Assembly: GCA_900548455.1 (NCBI GenBank)
Contig: URKQ01000027.1
Location: 1-48,750, forward strand
Direction of reading: 5' to 3'
DNA length: 48,750 nucleotides
Source: an uncultured Clostridium sp.
Lineage (GTDB): Bacteria > Bacillota > Clostridia > Clostridiales > Clostridiaceae
Under the pieces are notes generated by a model, which worked only from the letters and a program-made list of their open reading frames with translations, was not told the DNA's origin and ran no database searches. Numbering within the stretch: the first letter of the stretch is position 1; each line of letters opens with the position of its first letter. The translations under genes were made by a program, and so were the position numbers. Below are positions 7,772-15,785 of the stretch, in pieces.

Positions 7772-9271
7772 ATGGAATTACAGCAAAATAAATTACAAAA
7801 AGAAAAAATGATAAGTGATGGGAATAAAAGTTTAATAAAATTAAGTGTCATATTAACAGTATTTGTTGATATTGGGTTTGTAGCTGTTGGTGTAACAGGA
7901 AAAATGCCATGGATATACGCACTGGGAGCTTTAGCCGTTATGACCATTATTGTAAGTAGTGCTTTTGTTATTTATAGAAATAATAATTATAGCAGGAAAG
8001 TTAGGATAATTATCTTCATTGCATATATGATACCTTGGATAAGTATTGTATTGTTAAGGCAAAATCCTATTGCTAATTTTATGGTTGTACCTATATTAAT
8101 AATGAATGTATTTTATGCTGATTATCGTTATTTGTTGAAATTAACAGCTGTTACGGTTGTTGTAAATATAATGAGCATAATTAATTATGTTTACAAAAGT
8201 AATTTTGATTCATCGGTAATATCTAATTGTGTAATTTTAAGTGTAATTTTTATAGTTTTTTATATGGTAATATTGGAAGTAACAAAAGTTATAGAAAAAA
8301 GCATAAAAACAGCTAACTTTAATGCGATGAAATCAGAAGAAGCTAGTAAAAAAAATGAAGATTTAACCAATAGAATTTTAGAAGTTGTTAGTGTTATAGT
8401 TGAAAATGCCGATGATGTAAATGAAATTGTGGGTGAAATTTCTATGTCTTCACAGGTTGTAGGAAATGCAATAGAAGAGATTTCTTCCGGAGCATTAAAA
8501 ACATCTGAAGAAATTCAAAGTCAATCTTCATCAGTTGAAAAAATAGAGACTCAAATTGAAAACTCAGCGTCATTAATTTATGATATGAATAACTACTCTA
8601 ATAAGACAGCAGATGAAATTGAAATGGGTATTGACATAATAAGAAAGTTAGAGTTAGAGTCAGAGGTTGTTACTAATAATAGTAATAAAGTGTCTGGTAT
8701 AATGAAGGAACTTAATGATATGTCAATTAGTATTGCGCAAATTACATCAATGATTTCTAATATTGCTGAGCAAACTAATTTATTAGCATTAAATGCTTCT
8801 ATAGAGGCAGCTAGAGCTGGAGAAGCAGGAAGAGGATTTAGTGTAGTTGCATCAGAAGTTGGAAAATTGGCAGATGAAAGTAAGGTAGCAACTGCAAAAA
8901 TAAATAGTATAATATTAGAATTACAAACTAAATCCAGTGAATCTACAAGTATGGTACAAACATTAATTAGTAGTAATAAAAAACAAAATCAGCTAGTTAA
9001 TAATACGAAATCGGCTTTTAATAATATAAAATTAAATGTGGAATCTATTGTTGAAAAGAACTTAATTATTAAAGAAGGAATTGATGAAATTGTAAAAGAG
9101 AGTGAAGATATAGTTCAAAATATATCTAGCGTTTCAGCGATTTCACAAGAGACAATGGCCAATACCGAAGAGACTTATGCAATGGTAGACAAACATATTT
9201 CAGATGCAAATCATGCTAGGGGATTAGTTAAAAATCTACTTGAAACAACTAATAAGTTAAAAGAAGCTTAA
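7772..9271 (+). CDS. Methyl-accepting chemotaxis protein with six-helix membrane domain
   Basis: Residues about 20-170 form roughly six hydrophobic helices with very short loops, so there is no extracellular Cache-type sensor and no recognisable HAMP domain. Residues about 200-499 are the cytoplasmic methylation and signalling coiled coil. The hairpin tip that contacts CheA/CheW is clear at QTNLLALNASIEAARAGEAG. No CheR-binding pentapeptide is seen at the C-terminus. It is a tandem paralog of the next gene. A ligand probably binds within or near the membrane domain, but nothing indicates which. Start ATG 7772 follows AAGGGGGGAAG. Confidence 0.9.
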   Translation: MELQQNKLQKEKMISDGNKSLIKLSVILTVFVDIGFVAVGVTGKMPWIYALGALAVMTIIVSSAFVIYRNNNYSRKVRIIIFIAYMIPWISIVLLRQNPIANFMVVPILIMNVFYADYRYLLKLTAVTVVVNIMSIINYVYKSNFDSSVISNCVILSVIFIVFYMVILEVTKVIEKSIKTANFNAMKSEEASKKNEDLTNRILEVVSVIVENADDVNEIVGEISMSSQVVGNAIEEISSGALKTSEEIQSQSSSVEKIETQIENSASLIYDMNNYSNKTADEIEMGIDIIRKLELESEVVTNNSNKVSGIMKELNDMSISIAQITSMISNIAEQTNLLALNASIEAARAGEAGRGFSVVASEVGKLADESKVATAKINSIILELQTKSSESTSMVQTLISSNKKQNQLVNNTKSAFNNIKLNVESIVEKNLIIKEGIDEIVKESEDIVQNISSVSAISQETMANTEETYAMVDKHISDANHARGLVKNLLETTNKLKEA

Positions 9272-9284
9272 AAGACTAAAATCA

Positions 9285-9329
9285 ATCGCCATAAAGTAAC
9301 TTTTAAAGTTATTTTATGGCGATATTTTT
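9285..9329 (+). terminator. Terminator between the two chemoreceptor genes
   Basis: A near-perfect long stem, ATCGCCATAAAGTAAC / GTTATTTTATGGCGAT, is followed by a T run, so the tandem receptors are transcribed separately. An extended minus-10 (TGCTATAAT, 9372-9380) before the next gene supports this. Confidence 0.85.
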
Positions 9330-9408
9330 ACTGTTCAAAACGTAAAAATAAATACAAAAAATTGAAATATATGCTATAATTTAATAAAAAGGGGAAAGAG
9401 GGTATATT

Positions 9409-10887
9409 ATGGAGGATAACAGCAGAATTGCTAATGCCAATAAAAATACGTTGAAAGTTTCATTGCTATTTACTGTGATAATAGATATAGGATTAATTTC
9501 TTCTATGTTTTTTTCAAGTTCGCAATTAATAGCGCTAATTGTAATTGGATGCTTTCTTAATGTATCTATGGTTTTAAGTTTTCTATCATATAGAAAAAGT
9601 AAGACTACAAATTTAGTAATAGTTTTTACTGGGTTAGCGTTTATTGTACCGTGGGTTTTAGCAATGTTTTTTACTAATAATCTTTTTGTATATACTTTGC
9701 AAATGCCGATTATTGCCATGTATGGATTATATGCTAATAGAAAGATAACAGGAGTTACTATTTCCATATGTGGAGCAACTCAAGTATTGAGTACTATAAT
9801 GGAATTTGTTAATAATTCACCTAAAATGGAAAGGCCAGTAGAGTATGTAACAGTATATGCTATTGTTATTGTATATTATATAGTTATGTTTGGGGTTACT
9901 ACAATTATATCTAAATCCTTTGAAGAGTCATCAATTAATTTAGAAAGAGCTGAAGTGGAAAGTAATAAACAACAACAGCTGGTAGAAAAAATATTAAATA
10001 CAGTAGAAAAAATTTCAGAAAATTCTATAATAATTAATGATATAGTTGAAGAAATAGCAAAAAGTTCTGAAGTAGTAGGAAATGCAGTTCAGGAAATTGC
10101 AGCAGGGGCATCTAAAACAGCAGAAGACATGCAAGATCAATCTACATCTGTAGATAGCATTCAAAATGAAATTGAAAATTCAGTGAAATTATGTGATGAA
10201 ATGAATGAAGCATCTACTAAAGCTTCTAAAGTAATAGACATAGGAGTTGAAACAGTGCAACAACTATCTCAAGAGTCAAAAATAGTTACAGAAGATAGTA
10301 ATGAAGTATCAAAATTAATGGGGGAATTAAAAGATAAATGCACAGAGATTGAGAACATAACCTCACTAATATCAGATATTGCAGGCCAAACTAATTTATT
10401 GGCTCTAAATGCATCAATTGAAGCTGCAAGAGCAGGAGAAGCAGGGAGAGGATTTAGTGTTGTAGCTGCAGAGGTTGGAAACTTAGCTGAACAATGTAAA
10501 GAAGCTACTATAAATATAAATTCTATAGTTGGAGAACTTCAAGATAGAGCAGGAAAATCATCTGATATGGTAGATAAGCTTACAAAGAGTAACCATAAGC
10601 AAAATGGTTTAGTAAATGATACTAAAGAAGCCTTCGATGATATCAGAAATAATGTTGAGGACATAGTTAGCAGAACTGAAATCGTAAAAAGAAGCATTGA
10701 TGATATATTTAGCTCCAATGAAAATATAGTGCAAAATATATCAAGCATATCAGCTATTTCGCAAGAAACTATGGCCAATACGGAAGAAACCTTTGCTATG
10801 GCAGAAAAGCATATATCAGATGCAAAACAAGCAATGAAATTAGTTGAAGAACTTATGAAAGCAAGCAATAGTTTAAAAGAAGTTTAA
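9409..10887 (+). CDS. Methyl-accepting chemotaxis protein, tandem paralog
   Basis: This has the same architecture as its neighbour: about six membrane helices in residues 15-175, no HAMP domain, then a signalling coiled coil with the tip sequence QTNLLALNASIEAARAGEAG. The C-terminal ends of the two paralogs are also alike (SAISQETMANTEET). The membrane domains have diverged much more than the signalling halves, consistent with duplication followed by a change of input. Start ATG 9409 has GAAAGAGGG upstream. A terminator follows at 10890-10926. Confidence 0.9.
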   Translation: MEDNSRIANANKNTLKVSLLFTVIIDIGLISSMFFSSSQLIALIVIGCFLNVSMVLSFLSYRKSKTTNLVIVFTGLAFIVPWVLAMFFTNNLFVYTLQMPIIAMYGLYANRKITGVTISICGATQVLSTIMEFVNNSPKMERPVEYVTVYAIVIVYYIVMFGVTTIISKSFEESSINLERAEVESNKQQQLVEKILNTVEKISENSIIINDIVEEIAKSSEVVGNAVQEIAAGASKTAEDMQDQSTSVDSIQNEIENSVKLCDEMNEASTKASKVIDIGVETVQQLSQESKIVTEDSNEVSKLMGELKDKCTEIENITSLISDIAGQTNLLALNASIEAARAGEAGRGFSVVAAEVGNLAEQCKEATININSIVGELQDRAGKSSDMVDKLTKSNHKQNGLVNDTKEAFDDIRNNVEDIVSRTEIVKRSIDDIFSSNENIVQNISSISAISQETMANTEETFAMAEKHISDAKQAMKLVEELMKASNSLKEV

Positions 10888-10889
10888 GT

Positions 10890-10926
10890 AAAAGCAGTGA
10901 TTCACTTTTGTGACACTGCTTTTTTA
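10890..10926 (+). terminator. Terminator after the second chemoreceptor
   Basis: AAAAGCAGTG pairs with CACTGCTTTT, and the loop contains a further CAC/GTG pairing. A T run follows. Confidence 0.85.
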
Positions 10927-11043
10927 ATGTATATGAAACCTTTAGTAATTCCCTTAAGAAATAATTATTTATATCGATAAGTAATTTAAATAGGATTAAG
11001 TGTAAAATACTTTACACTGTAGCCAATAAATAGAGGTGGAAAT

Positions 11044-11292
11044 ATGAAATTTAGATTAGGACAAATTATCACTTTTAATAAGGATAAAAAGATATCGGTA
11101 GAAGGTGGAGGAACATTAATTGTAAAGAGTGGAGATAAGGCACAGATTTTAAGAAAAGTAGATGATGAAACCGGTGAAATACTATATATAACTGGAGATG
11201 CTAAGGGAAAAAGTCAAATTGTTTCAATTGCTATAAATGATAAAATTGATAGTGATGTTATTGCGGATAAGATAATGAACCTAATGAAGTAA
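11044..11292 (+). CDS. Small conserved hypothetical protein, 82 aa
   Basis: A small soluble protein with an N-terminal beta-rich half (GGGTLIVKSGDKAQILRK) and an acidic C-terminal helix. GAGGTGG precedes ATG 11044 at good spacing. No family is recognised and there is no membrane segment. It is separated from the following pair by about 105 nt that includes a TATAAT-like box, so it is probably its own unit. Confidence 0.65.
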   Translation: MKFRLGQIITFNKDKKISVEGGGTLIVKSGDKAQILRKVDDETGEILYITGDAKGKSQIVSIAINDKIDSDVIADKIMNLMK

Positions 11293-11398
11293 CATTTAGT
11301 AATTAAATCTACTATAAATCCTAAAGTAATTACATATGCAAAACGATATATAATAATGACAATTTAAAGTATTTATACTTATATGGAGGAATAAAAGG

Positions 11399-11770
11399 AT
11401 GGGAATTTACAAACTAATCGAAAAAAAGAAAAAAGAGCAAAAAAGAAAAAAAGCCATAGAAGTTGCAAAAGTAGTAACAGCTTCTACAGTATTAGGCGCA
11501 ACAGCAGGAGTTTTATTAGCACCTAAATCAGGAAAAGAAACTAGAGAAGATATAAAAATTAAAAGTGGAGAAATAGCAGACAAAGTTAAAGAAAAATCTT
11601 TAGATGCTAAAGAAAGAATTGGTACAAAGGTTGAAACTGGTAAGGCAGATTTTAAAGAAGCTAAGAGCAGAATAAAGGATTACTTATCTAAAAAGAATGA
11701 TAATGAACTTGAATTAGATCAAATTAATGATGAAGAGGTAACAGAGGAAGAAAATTCAAAAGAAATTTAG
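11399..11770 (+). CDS. YtxH-like protein with a single membrane segment
   Basis: After a short basic N-terminus comes a hydrophobic stretch, VVTASTVLGATAGVLLAPKSG, ending in the LLAPKSGKETRE motif typical of YtxH-domain proteins. The rest is a charged, predicted helical region. YtxH relatives are associated with general stress in bacilli; a clostridial role is not established. It precedes the next gene by 8 nt, forming a two-gene unit. GGAGG lies upstream of ATG 11399. Confidence 0.8.
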   Translation: MGIYKLIEKKKKEQKRKKAIEVAKVVTASTVLGATAGVLLAPKSGKETREDIKIKSGEIADKVKEKSLDAKERIGTKVETGKADFKEAKSRIKDYLSKKNDNELELDQINDEEVTEEENSKEI

Positions 11771-11778
11771 AGGTGCAC

Positions 11779-12114
11779 ATGTATATTGATATATCAAGTT
11801 TATTTTGGACACTAATAGGAATAGCAGGAGCTGTTGCTTTAGTTTATTTAACAATTGCGTTAAGTCATATGATTAAGCTTATTAAAAATGTAAATGAATT
11901 AATTACTAATAATAAGAAAAATATAGGTATTTTTTGTGAAAATATATCACCTGTATCAAAGAATATGAAAGAGATAACGGAAAATGTAAAAGATATAAGT
12001 GAGGTTGCAACAGAGGTTACAGCCGATGCAATAGTTGCAAAAGAAAATATAGTAGGAAATTATGAAACTATAAAGGATATTATAAATATAATAATTAGTG
12101 TCTTTAAAAATTAA
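11779..12114 (+). CDS. DUF948-like membrane-anchored coiled-coil protein
   Basis: I place the start at ATG 11779 with AGAGG 5 nt upstream; an in-frame GTG at 11773 lies inside that site. One N-terminal membrane helix (residues about 5-30) is followed by a helical region with repeated short hydrophobic spacing, as in DUF948 proteins. Those often sit next to YtxH genes, as here, which supports the call. The product is 111 residues and membrane-bound, with the helical part probably cytoplasmic. Function is unknown. Confidence 0.7.
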   Translation: MYIDISSLFWTLIGIAGAVALVYLTIALSHMIKLIKNVNELITNNKKNIGIFCENISPVSKNMKEITENVKDISEVATEVTADAIVAKENIVGNYETIKDIINIIISVFKN

Positions 12115-12123
12115 CAAATGTTC

Positions 12124-12152
12124 TTTACATAAAAAAGTAAAAAGTATATAAT
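12124..12152 (+). promoter_or_regulatory. Promoter of the DUF2325 gene
   Basis: TTTACA (12124-12129) and TATAAT (12147-12152) are separated by exactly 17 nt. The minus-10 lies inside the 46-bp palindrome at 12145-12190, so a bound repressor would block the promoter directly. Confidence 0.75.
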
Positions 12153-12190
12153 TTAAGTAGTTAGGTTAACCTAACTACTTAAATTATATA
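12145..12190. promoter_or_regulatory. 46-bp perfect palindrome containing a DtxR-type operator
   Basis: Positions 12145-12167 are the exact reverse complement of 12168-12190. The centre (12160-12175) reads GTTAG-GTTAAC-CTAAC, fitting the half-sites of DtxR/IdeR/MntR-type boxes. It overlaps the minus-10 and start region of the DUF2325 promoter. The other four sites in this locus share only the GTTAG-N6-CTAAC core, so the long flanking symmetry is particular to this copy. Confidence 0.8.
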
Positions 12191-12227
12191 GTGATAAATC
12201 ATAAAGAGATAAAAATTTTAAATAAGG

Positions 12228-12243
12228 GTTAGTTAAGACTAAC
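12228..12243. promoter_or_regulatory. GTTAG-N6-CTAAC operator in the DUF2325 leader
   Basis: GTTAG-TTAAGA-CTAAC lies between the palindromic operator and the ribosome binding site AAAGGAGG. It is the second of five copies of this box in the iron locus. Confidence 0.7.
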
Positions 12244-12259
12244 TTAAAAGGAGGTTCAT

Positions 12260-12544
12260 ATGAGTATTGTAATTGTAGGTGGTAACGAAAGAATGGTATG
12301 TCAATATGAAGAAGTATGCAAGGGATATGGGTGTAAGGCCAAAATCTTTGTGAAAGAAAATGGTAAATTAAAAAAGAAGATGGGTGTTCCCGATTTACTT
12401 ATACTTTTTACCAATACAGTATCACATAAAATGGTAAATTGTGCAGTATGCGAAGCAAAAAGAAATAATGTTCAAATTGCAAGAACACATTCAAGTAGTA
12501 TGGCTGCACTGAATAATATATTAAAGGAGTATTGTAAAAATTAA
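12260..12544 (+). CDS. DUF2325 domain protein, candidate iron-regulon member
   Basis: The N-terminus SIVIVGGNERM and the pattern of a short Rossmann-like protein with conserved Cys and His residues (CQYEEVC, SHKMVNCAVC, RTHSSS) match DUF2325. The 94-residue length is typical. AAAGGAGG precedes ATG 12260. The gene is preceded by two operators of the feo type and is convergent with the DtxR-family gene, the stop codons overlapping by 2 nt (12542-12543). Its function is unknown. The control region argues for a role when the DtxR metal, probably iron, is scarce. The Cys/His residues could bind metal, but this is inference. Confidence 0.8.
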   Translation: MSIVIVGGNERMVCQYEEVCKGYGCKAKIFVKENGKLKKKMGVPDLLILFTNTVSHKMVNCAVCEAKRNNVQIARTHSSSMAALNNILKEYCKN

Positions 12545-12900
12545 CGTATATGTCTTTTTATAGCTTCAAAACTTTCTTCGCTTATTACATGTTCAATTCT
12601 ACATGCATCTTCAATGGCTGTTTTTTCATTAACACCAAGACGTATTAGCCAGTTAGAGAAAAGCATATGACGCTCATACATGGATTCAGCAATACTTTTG
12701 CCTTTTTCAGTAAGGGTGATAAGTCCATCAGTATCAACCAGTATATATCCATTTTCTCTAAGATTTTTCATAGCAACACTGACACTAGATTTTTTAAAGC
12801 TTAATTCATTTGCTATATCAATGGAACGGACATTTCCTTTTTCATGGTTTAGCATTAAAATTGTTTCTAGATAATTTTCAGCAGATTCTTGTATTTTCAA
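12541..12900 (-). CDS. DtxR-family metal-dependent repressor, short form
   Basis: A 119-residue winged-helix repressor: ESAENYLETI, a recognition region around FKKSSVSVAMKNL, then the dimerisation and metal helix ending DACRIEHVIS. That gives Cys100, Glu103 and His104, equivalent to DtxR Cys102, Glu105 and His106. MntR-type proteins have Glu at the Cys position, so an iron-type site is favoured. Asn9 occupies the place of DtxR Met10 or MntR Asp8. There is no SH3-like third domain. The start is TTG 12900 with GGAGG 7 nt upstream. It probably binds the GTTAG-N6-CTAAC boxes around feo. Confidence 0.88.
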   Translation of the reverse strand: MKIQESAENYLETILMLNHEKGNVRSIDIANELSFKKSSVSVAMKNLRENGYILVDTDGLITLTEKGKSIAESMYERHMLFSNWLIRLGVNEKTAIEDACRIEHVISEESFEAIKRHIR

Positions 12901-12936
12901 TGGAATTCCTCCTTAACTACTAATTTATATAAGATT

Positions 12937-12965
12937 AATATAACATATTTTATTGTGTGTATCAA
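12937..12965 (-). promoter_or_regulatory. Promoter of the DtxR-family gene
   Basis: On the minus strand TTGATA (12965-12960) and TATATT (12942-12937) are 17 nt apart, about 37 nt before the TTG start. No GTTAG-N6-CTAAC box overlaps it, so autoregulation is not evident. Confidence 0.65.
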
Positions 12966-13018
12966 TTTTGTCAAATTAACTATTATTGAAAAATTAGGTA
13001 AAACTATTGACAAAGTTA

Positions 13019-13034
13019 GTTAGTTGATGCTAAC
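13019..13034. promoter_or_regulatory. GTTAG-N6-CTAAC operator upstream of feoA, distal copy
   Basis: GTTAG-TTGATG-CTAAC. A TTGACA box lies immediately upstream at 13007-13012, so bound repressor would occlude the promoter region. A canonical minus-10 at 17-nt spacing is not clear; TATATT (13037-13042) and TATAAT (13063-13068) are both possible. Confidence 0.72.
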
Positions 13035-13044
13035 CTTATATTAG

Positions 13045-13060
13045 GTTAGAAGCGCCTAAC
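13045..13060. promoter_or_regulatory. GTTAG-N6-CTAAC operator upstream of feoA, proximal copy
   Basis: GTTAG-AAGCGC-CTAAC, with symmetry extending one further base each side (GGTTAG/CTAACC). It lies 26 bp, start to start, from the distal copy, so two dimers could bind side by side. Confidence 0.75.
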
Positions 13061-13091
13061 CATATAATTGATGCTGGGGGAAGTGAGATTT

Positions 13092-13301
13092 ATGCCTTTA
13101 ACAATGGCTAAAACTGGTGAAATAAATTATATAAAAAGAGTTGGAGCAAGACAAGAAACTAAGAGATTTTTAGAGAGTCTTGGATTTGTAGTAGGTGGAG
13201 ATGTTACTCTGATTTCTGTTAACGGAGGAAATGTTATTGTTAATATAAAAAATTCTAGAGTTGCGTTAAGTGCAGAAATGGCAAATAAAATTATGATTTA
13301 G
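13092..13301 (+). CDS. feoA: FeoA-type ferrous iron transport accessory protein (first copy)
   Basis: A 69-residue SH3-like protein. The sequence MPLTMAKTGE, then RVGARQETKRFLESLGFVVGGDVTLIS follows the FeoA pattern. The start is ATG 13092 behind GGGGGAAGTGAG; an in-frame ATG at 13068 would add 8 residues that are not FeoA-like. It is first in the feoA-feoA-feoB operon and follows two DtxR-type operators. FeoA proteins support FeoB-mediated Fe(II) uptake at the inner face of the membrane. Confidence 0.9.
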   Translation: MPLTMAKTGEINYIKRVGARQETKRFLESLGFVVGGDVTLISVNGGNVIVNIKNSRVALSAEMANKIMI

Positions 13302-13322
13302 TAGTAGGGAGTGATGTAAATT

Positions 13323-13544
13323 ATGAAAAATTTAAAAGAAGTAAAATGTGGACAAAACGCTAAGGTATTGAAACTTAATGGTGTTGGAGCTGTAAAACGC
13401 AGAATTATGGACATGGGAATAACTAAGGGAGTAGAGGTTTATGTAAGAAAGGTTGCACCTCTTGGAGATCCTATTGAAGTAACAGTTAGAGGTTATGAAT
13501 TGTCTATTCGTAAATCAGATGCAGAACTAATTGAAGTCGAATAA
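13323..13544 (+). CDS. feoA: FeoA-type ferrous iron transport accessory protein (second copy)
   Basis: A 73-residue FeoA domain with the usual signature: LKEVKCGQNAKVLKLNGVGAVKRRIMDMGITKGVEV, then VAPLGDPIEVTVRGYELSIRK (written here in parts of the whole pattern only as shown by GAVKRRIMDMGI and GDPIEVTVRGY). It is closer to the canonical FeoA than the first copy. It lies 21 nt after the first copy and 60 nt before feoB, and that gap holds another operator. Two divergent FeoA proteins beside one FeoB is a common clostridial arrangement. Confidence 0.92.
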   Translation: MKNLKEVKCGQNAKVLKLNGVGAVKRRIMDMGITKGVEVYVRKVAPLGDPIEVTVRGYELSIRKSDAELIEVE

Positions 13545-13559
13545 AGGAATAATTATTTT
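13531..13559 (+). promoter_or_regulatory. Possible internal promoter before feoB
   Basis: TTGAAG (13531-13536) and TATTTT (13554-13559) are 17 nt apart, and an operator begins 11 nt later. The match is modest, but together with the operator it suggests that feoB can be transcribed and repressed on its own. Confidence 0.35.
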
Positions 13560-13569
13560 ATAAGAATAG

Positions 13570-13585
13570 GTTAGAAATAACTAAC
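13570..13585. promoter_or_regulatory. GTTAG-N6-CTAAC operator between feoA and feoB
   Basis: GTTAG-AAATAA-CTAAC lies 20 nt before the feoB start. It is the fifth box of the set and just precedes the ribosome binding site AAGGGGG. Confidence 0.72.
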
Positions 13586-13604
13586 TATATAAGGGGGAAA
13601 ATAC

Positions 13605-15773
13605 ATGTCAGTAAAGATTGCATTAGCGGGAAACCCTAATAGCGGAAAAACAACTTTATTTAATGCACTAACCGGATCAAATCAATTTGTTGGAAACTGG
13701 CCAGGTGTTACAGTAGAGAAAAAGGAAGGAAGATTAAAGGGGAATAAAGACGTATATATCATGGACTTGCCAGGAATTTATTCCTTGTCTCCATATACAT
13801 TAGAAGAAGTAGTAGCAAGAAATTATTTAATAAATGAAAAACCAGATGCTATTTTAAATATAGTAGATGGTACAAATCTAGAAAGAAATTTATATTTATC
13901 AACTCAACTTATGGAATTGGGAATTCCAGTTATTATGGCAGTAAATATGATGGATGTAGTGAGAAAGAATGGAGACATTATAAATATTAAAGAATTATCT
14001 AATGCCATGGGATGTGAAGTGGTTGAAATATCGGCTTTAAAGGAAACAGGAATTAAAGAAGCTGCAGAAAAAGCTGTAAAGATAGCTCAAAGTAATAAGA
14101 TTGGAATTAGACAGCATAAATTTAATAGAACTGTTGAAGAAGCCTTAACAGAGATTGAAAAAATGCTTCCATCACAAGTAAAGGATGAACAAAAGAGATT
14201 CTTTGCTATTAAAGCTTTTGAAAGAGACGATAAAATAAAAGATAAAGTTAAATTAGATTCAGCAGTAGAGAGTATAATATTAAAATGTGAAGAGTGTATG
14301 GATGATGACTCTGAAAGCATTATAACCAATGAAAGATATAATTATATTTCTTCTATTATAAAAAAATGTTATAAAAAATCTAATAAAGAAAAGCTTACTA
14401 TATCAGATAAAATAGATAGAGTAGTAACCAATAGATGGTTAGCATTACCTATTTTTGCACTTATAATGTTCGTTGTATATTATGTATCTGTAAGTACTGT
14501 AGGAAAAGTAGCTACCGATTGGGCTAATGAGGGCGTTTTTGGAGAGGGATGGTCTTTATTTGGATTAGAAGTACCAGGAATGCCTATGTTAATAGGCAAC
14601 TTATTAGAAACTATAGGATGTGCTGAGTGGTTAAGTGGATTAATACTAGATGGTATTGTTGCAGGTGTTGGTGCTGTGTTAGGATTTGTGCCTCAGATGC
14701 TTATCTTATTTTTATTTTTAGCTTTCTTAGAATCATGTGGATATATGGCCCGTGTCGCATTTATTATGGATAGAATATTCCGCAAATTTGGCTTATCTGG
14801 TAAGTCATTTATTCCCATGTTGATAGGTACAGGTTGTGGTGTGCCAGGCATAATGGCGTCAAGAACCATTGAAAATGATAGAGATCGTAAGATGACAATA
14901 ATGACTACTACGTTTATACCATGTGGTGCAAAACTTCCAATCATTGCACTAATAGCTGGAGCGTTGTTTGATGGTGCTTGGTGGGTAGCGCCAAGTGCAT
15001 ATTTTGTTGGAATAGCAGCAGTAGTTGTTTCTGGAATAATTCTTAAGAAGACAAAGATGTTTGCCGGAGATCCTGCACCATTTGTTATGGAATTACCAGC
15101 ATATCATATGCCAACTGTTGGAAATGTTTTAAGAAGTATGTGGGAACGTGGATGGTCATTTATTAAAAAAGCAGGAACTATTATTTTACTCTCTACAATA
15201 TTTATTTGGTTTACTTCAAATTTTGGATTTGTTGATGGAAGTTTCGGAATGGTAGAGGATTTGAAAGATGGTTTGCTTGCTACCATAGGTAGTGGAATAG
15301 CTTGGATTTTTAAACCATTAGGTTGGGGACAATGGGAGTCAGCAGTAGCAGCAATAACTGGCTTAGTAGCTAAGGAAAATGTTGTTGGTACTTTTGGAAT
15401 ATTATATGGTTTTGCAGAAGTAGCAGAAGATGGTGTTGAAATATGGTCTATGCTGGCTAGTAGTATGACAGCATTGGCAGCATATTCATTCTTGGCATTT
15501 AACTTATTATGTGCACCTTGTTTTGCAGCTATGGGAGCTATAAGAAGAGAGATGAACAATAAAAAGTGGTTTTGGTTTGCTATAGGATATCAGACAATAT
15601 TTGCTTACTTAGTATCTTTCTGCATATATCAAATAGGTAGTATATTTACAGCAGGAATTTTTGGAATAGGCACTATTATTGCATTTGTAGTAGTTATAGC
15701 TTTCTTATATTTATTGTTTAGACCATGCAAAGAAGGTCAAGATACTTTACATGATAATAAGTTAAGTGCATAA
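13605..15773 (+). CDS. feoB: Ferrous iron transporter FeoB
   Basis: FeoB imports Fe(II) across the cytoplasmic membrane. The N-terminal G domain shows G1 GNPNSGKTT (residues 9-17), G3 DLPG and G4 NMMD, followed by the helical GDI-like region to about residue 270. The membrane part has two Gate regions with conserved Cys (MLIGTGCGVPGIMASR, and MTTTFIPCGAKLP) and ends in hydrophobic helices. At 722 residues it is of full length. It is preceded by two feoA genes and followed within 12 nt by its Cys-rich partner. DtxR-type operators precede both feoA and feoB. Confidence 0.97.
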   Translation: MSVKIALAGNPNSGKTTLFNALTGSNQFVGNWPGVTVEKKEGRLKGNKDVYIMDLPGIYSLSPYTLEEVVARNYLINEKPDAILNIVDGTNLERNLYLSTQLMELGIPVIMAVNMMDVVRKNGDIINIKELSNAMGCEVVEISALKETGIKEAAEKAVKIAQSNKIGIRQHKFNRTVEEALTEIEKMLPSQVKDEQKRFFAIKAFERDDKIKDKVKLDSAVESIILKCEECMDDDSESIITNERYNYISSIIKKCYKKSNKEKLTISDKIDRVVTNRWLALPIFALIMFVVYYVSVSTVGKVATDWANEGVFGEGWSLFGLEVPGMPMLIGNLLETIGCAEWLSGLILDGIVAGVGAVLGFVPQMLILFLFLAFLESCGYMARVAFIMDRIFRKFGLSGKSFIPMLIGTGCGVPGIMASRTIENDRDRKMTIMTTTFIPCGAKLPIIALIAGALFDGAWWVAPSAYFVGIAAVVVSGIILKKTKMFAGDPAPFVMELPAYHMPTVGNVLRSMWERGWSFIKKAGTIILLSTIFIWFTSNFGFVDGSFGMVEDLKDGLLATIGSGIAWIFKPLGWGQWESAVAAITGLVAKENVVGTFGILYGFAEVAEDGVEIWSMLASSMTALAAYSFLAFNLLCAPCFAAMGAIRREMNNKKWFWFAIGYQTIFAYLVSFCIYQIGSIFTAGIFGIGTIIAFVVVIAFLYLLFRPCKEGQDTLHDNKLSA

Positions 15774-15785
15774 GGAGGAATTTTT

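Noticed and set aside
15104..15559. 151-codon minus-strand frame inside feoB
   Set aside because: It lies wholly within the conserved feoB coding frame and has no start signal.
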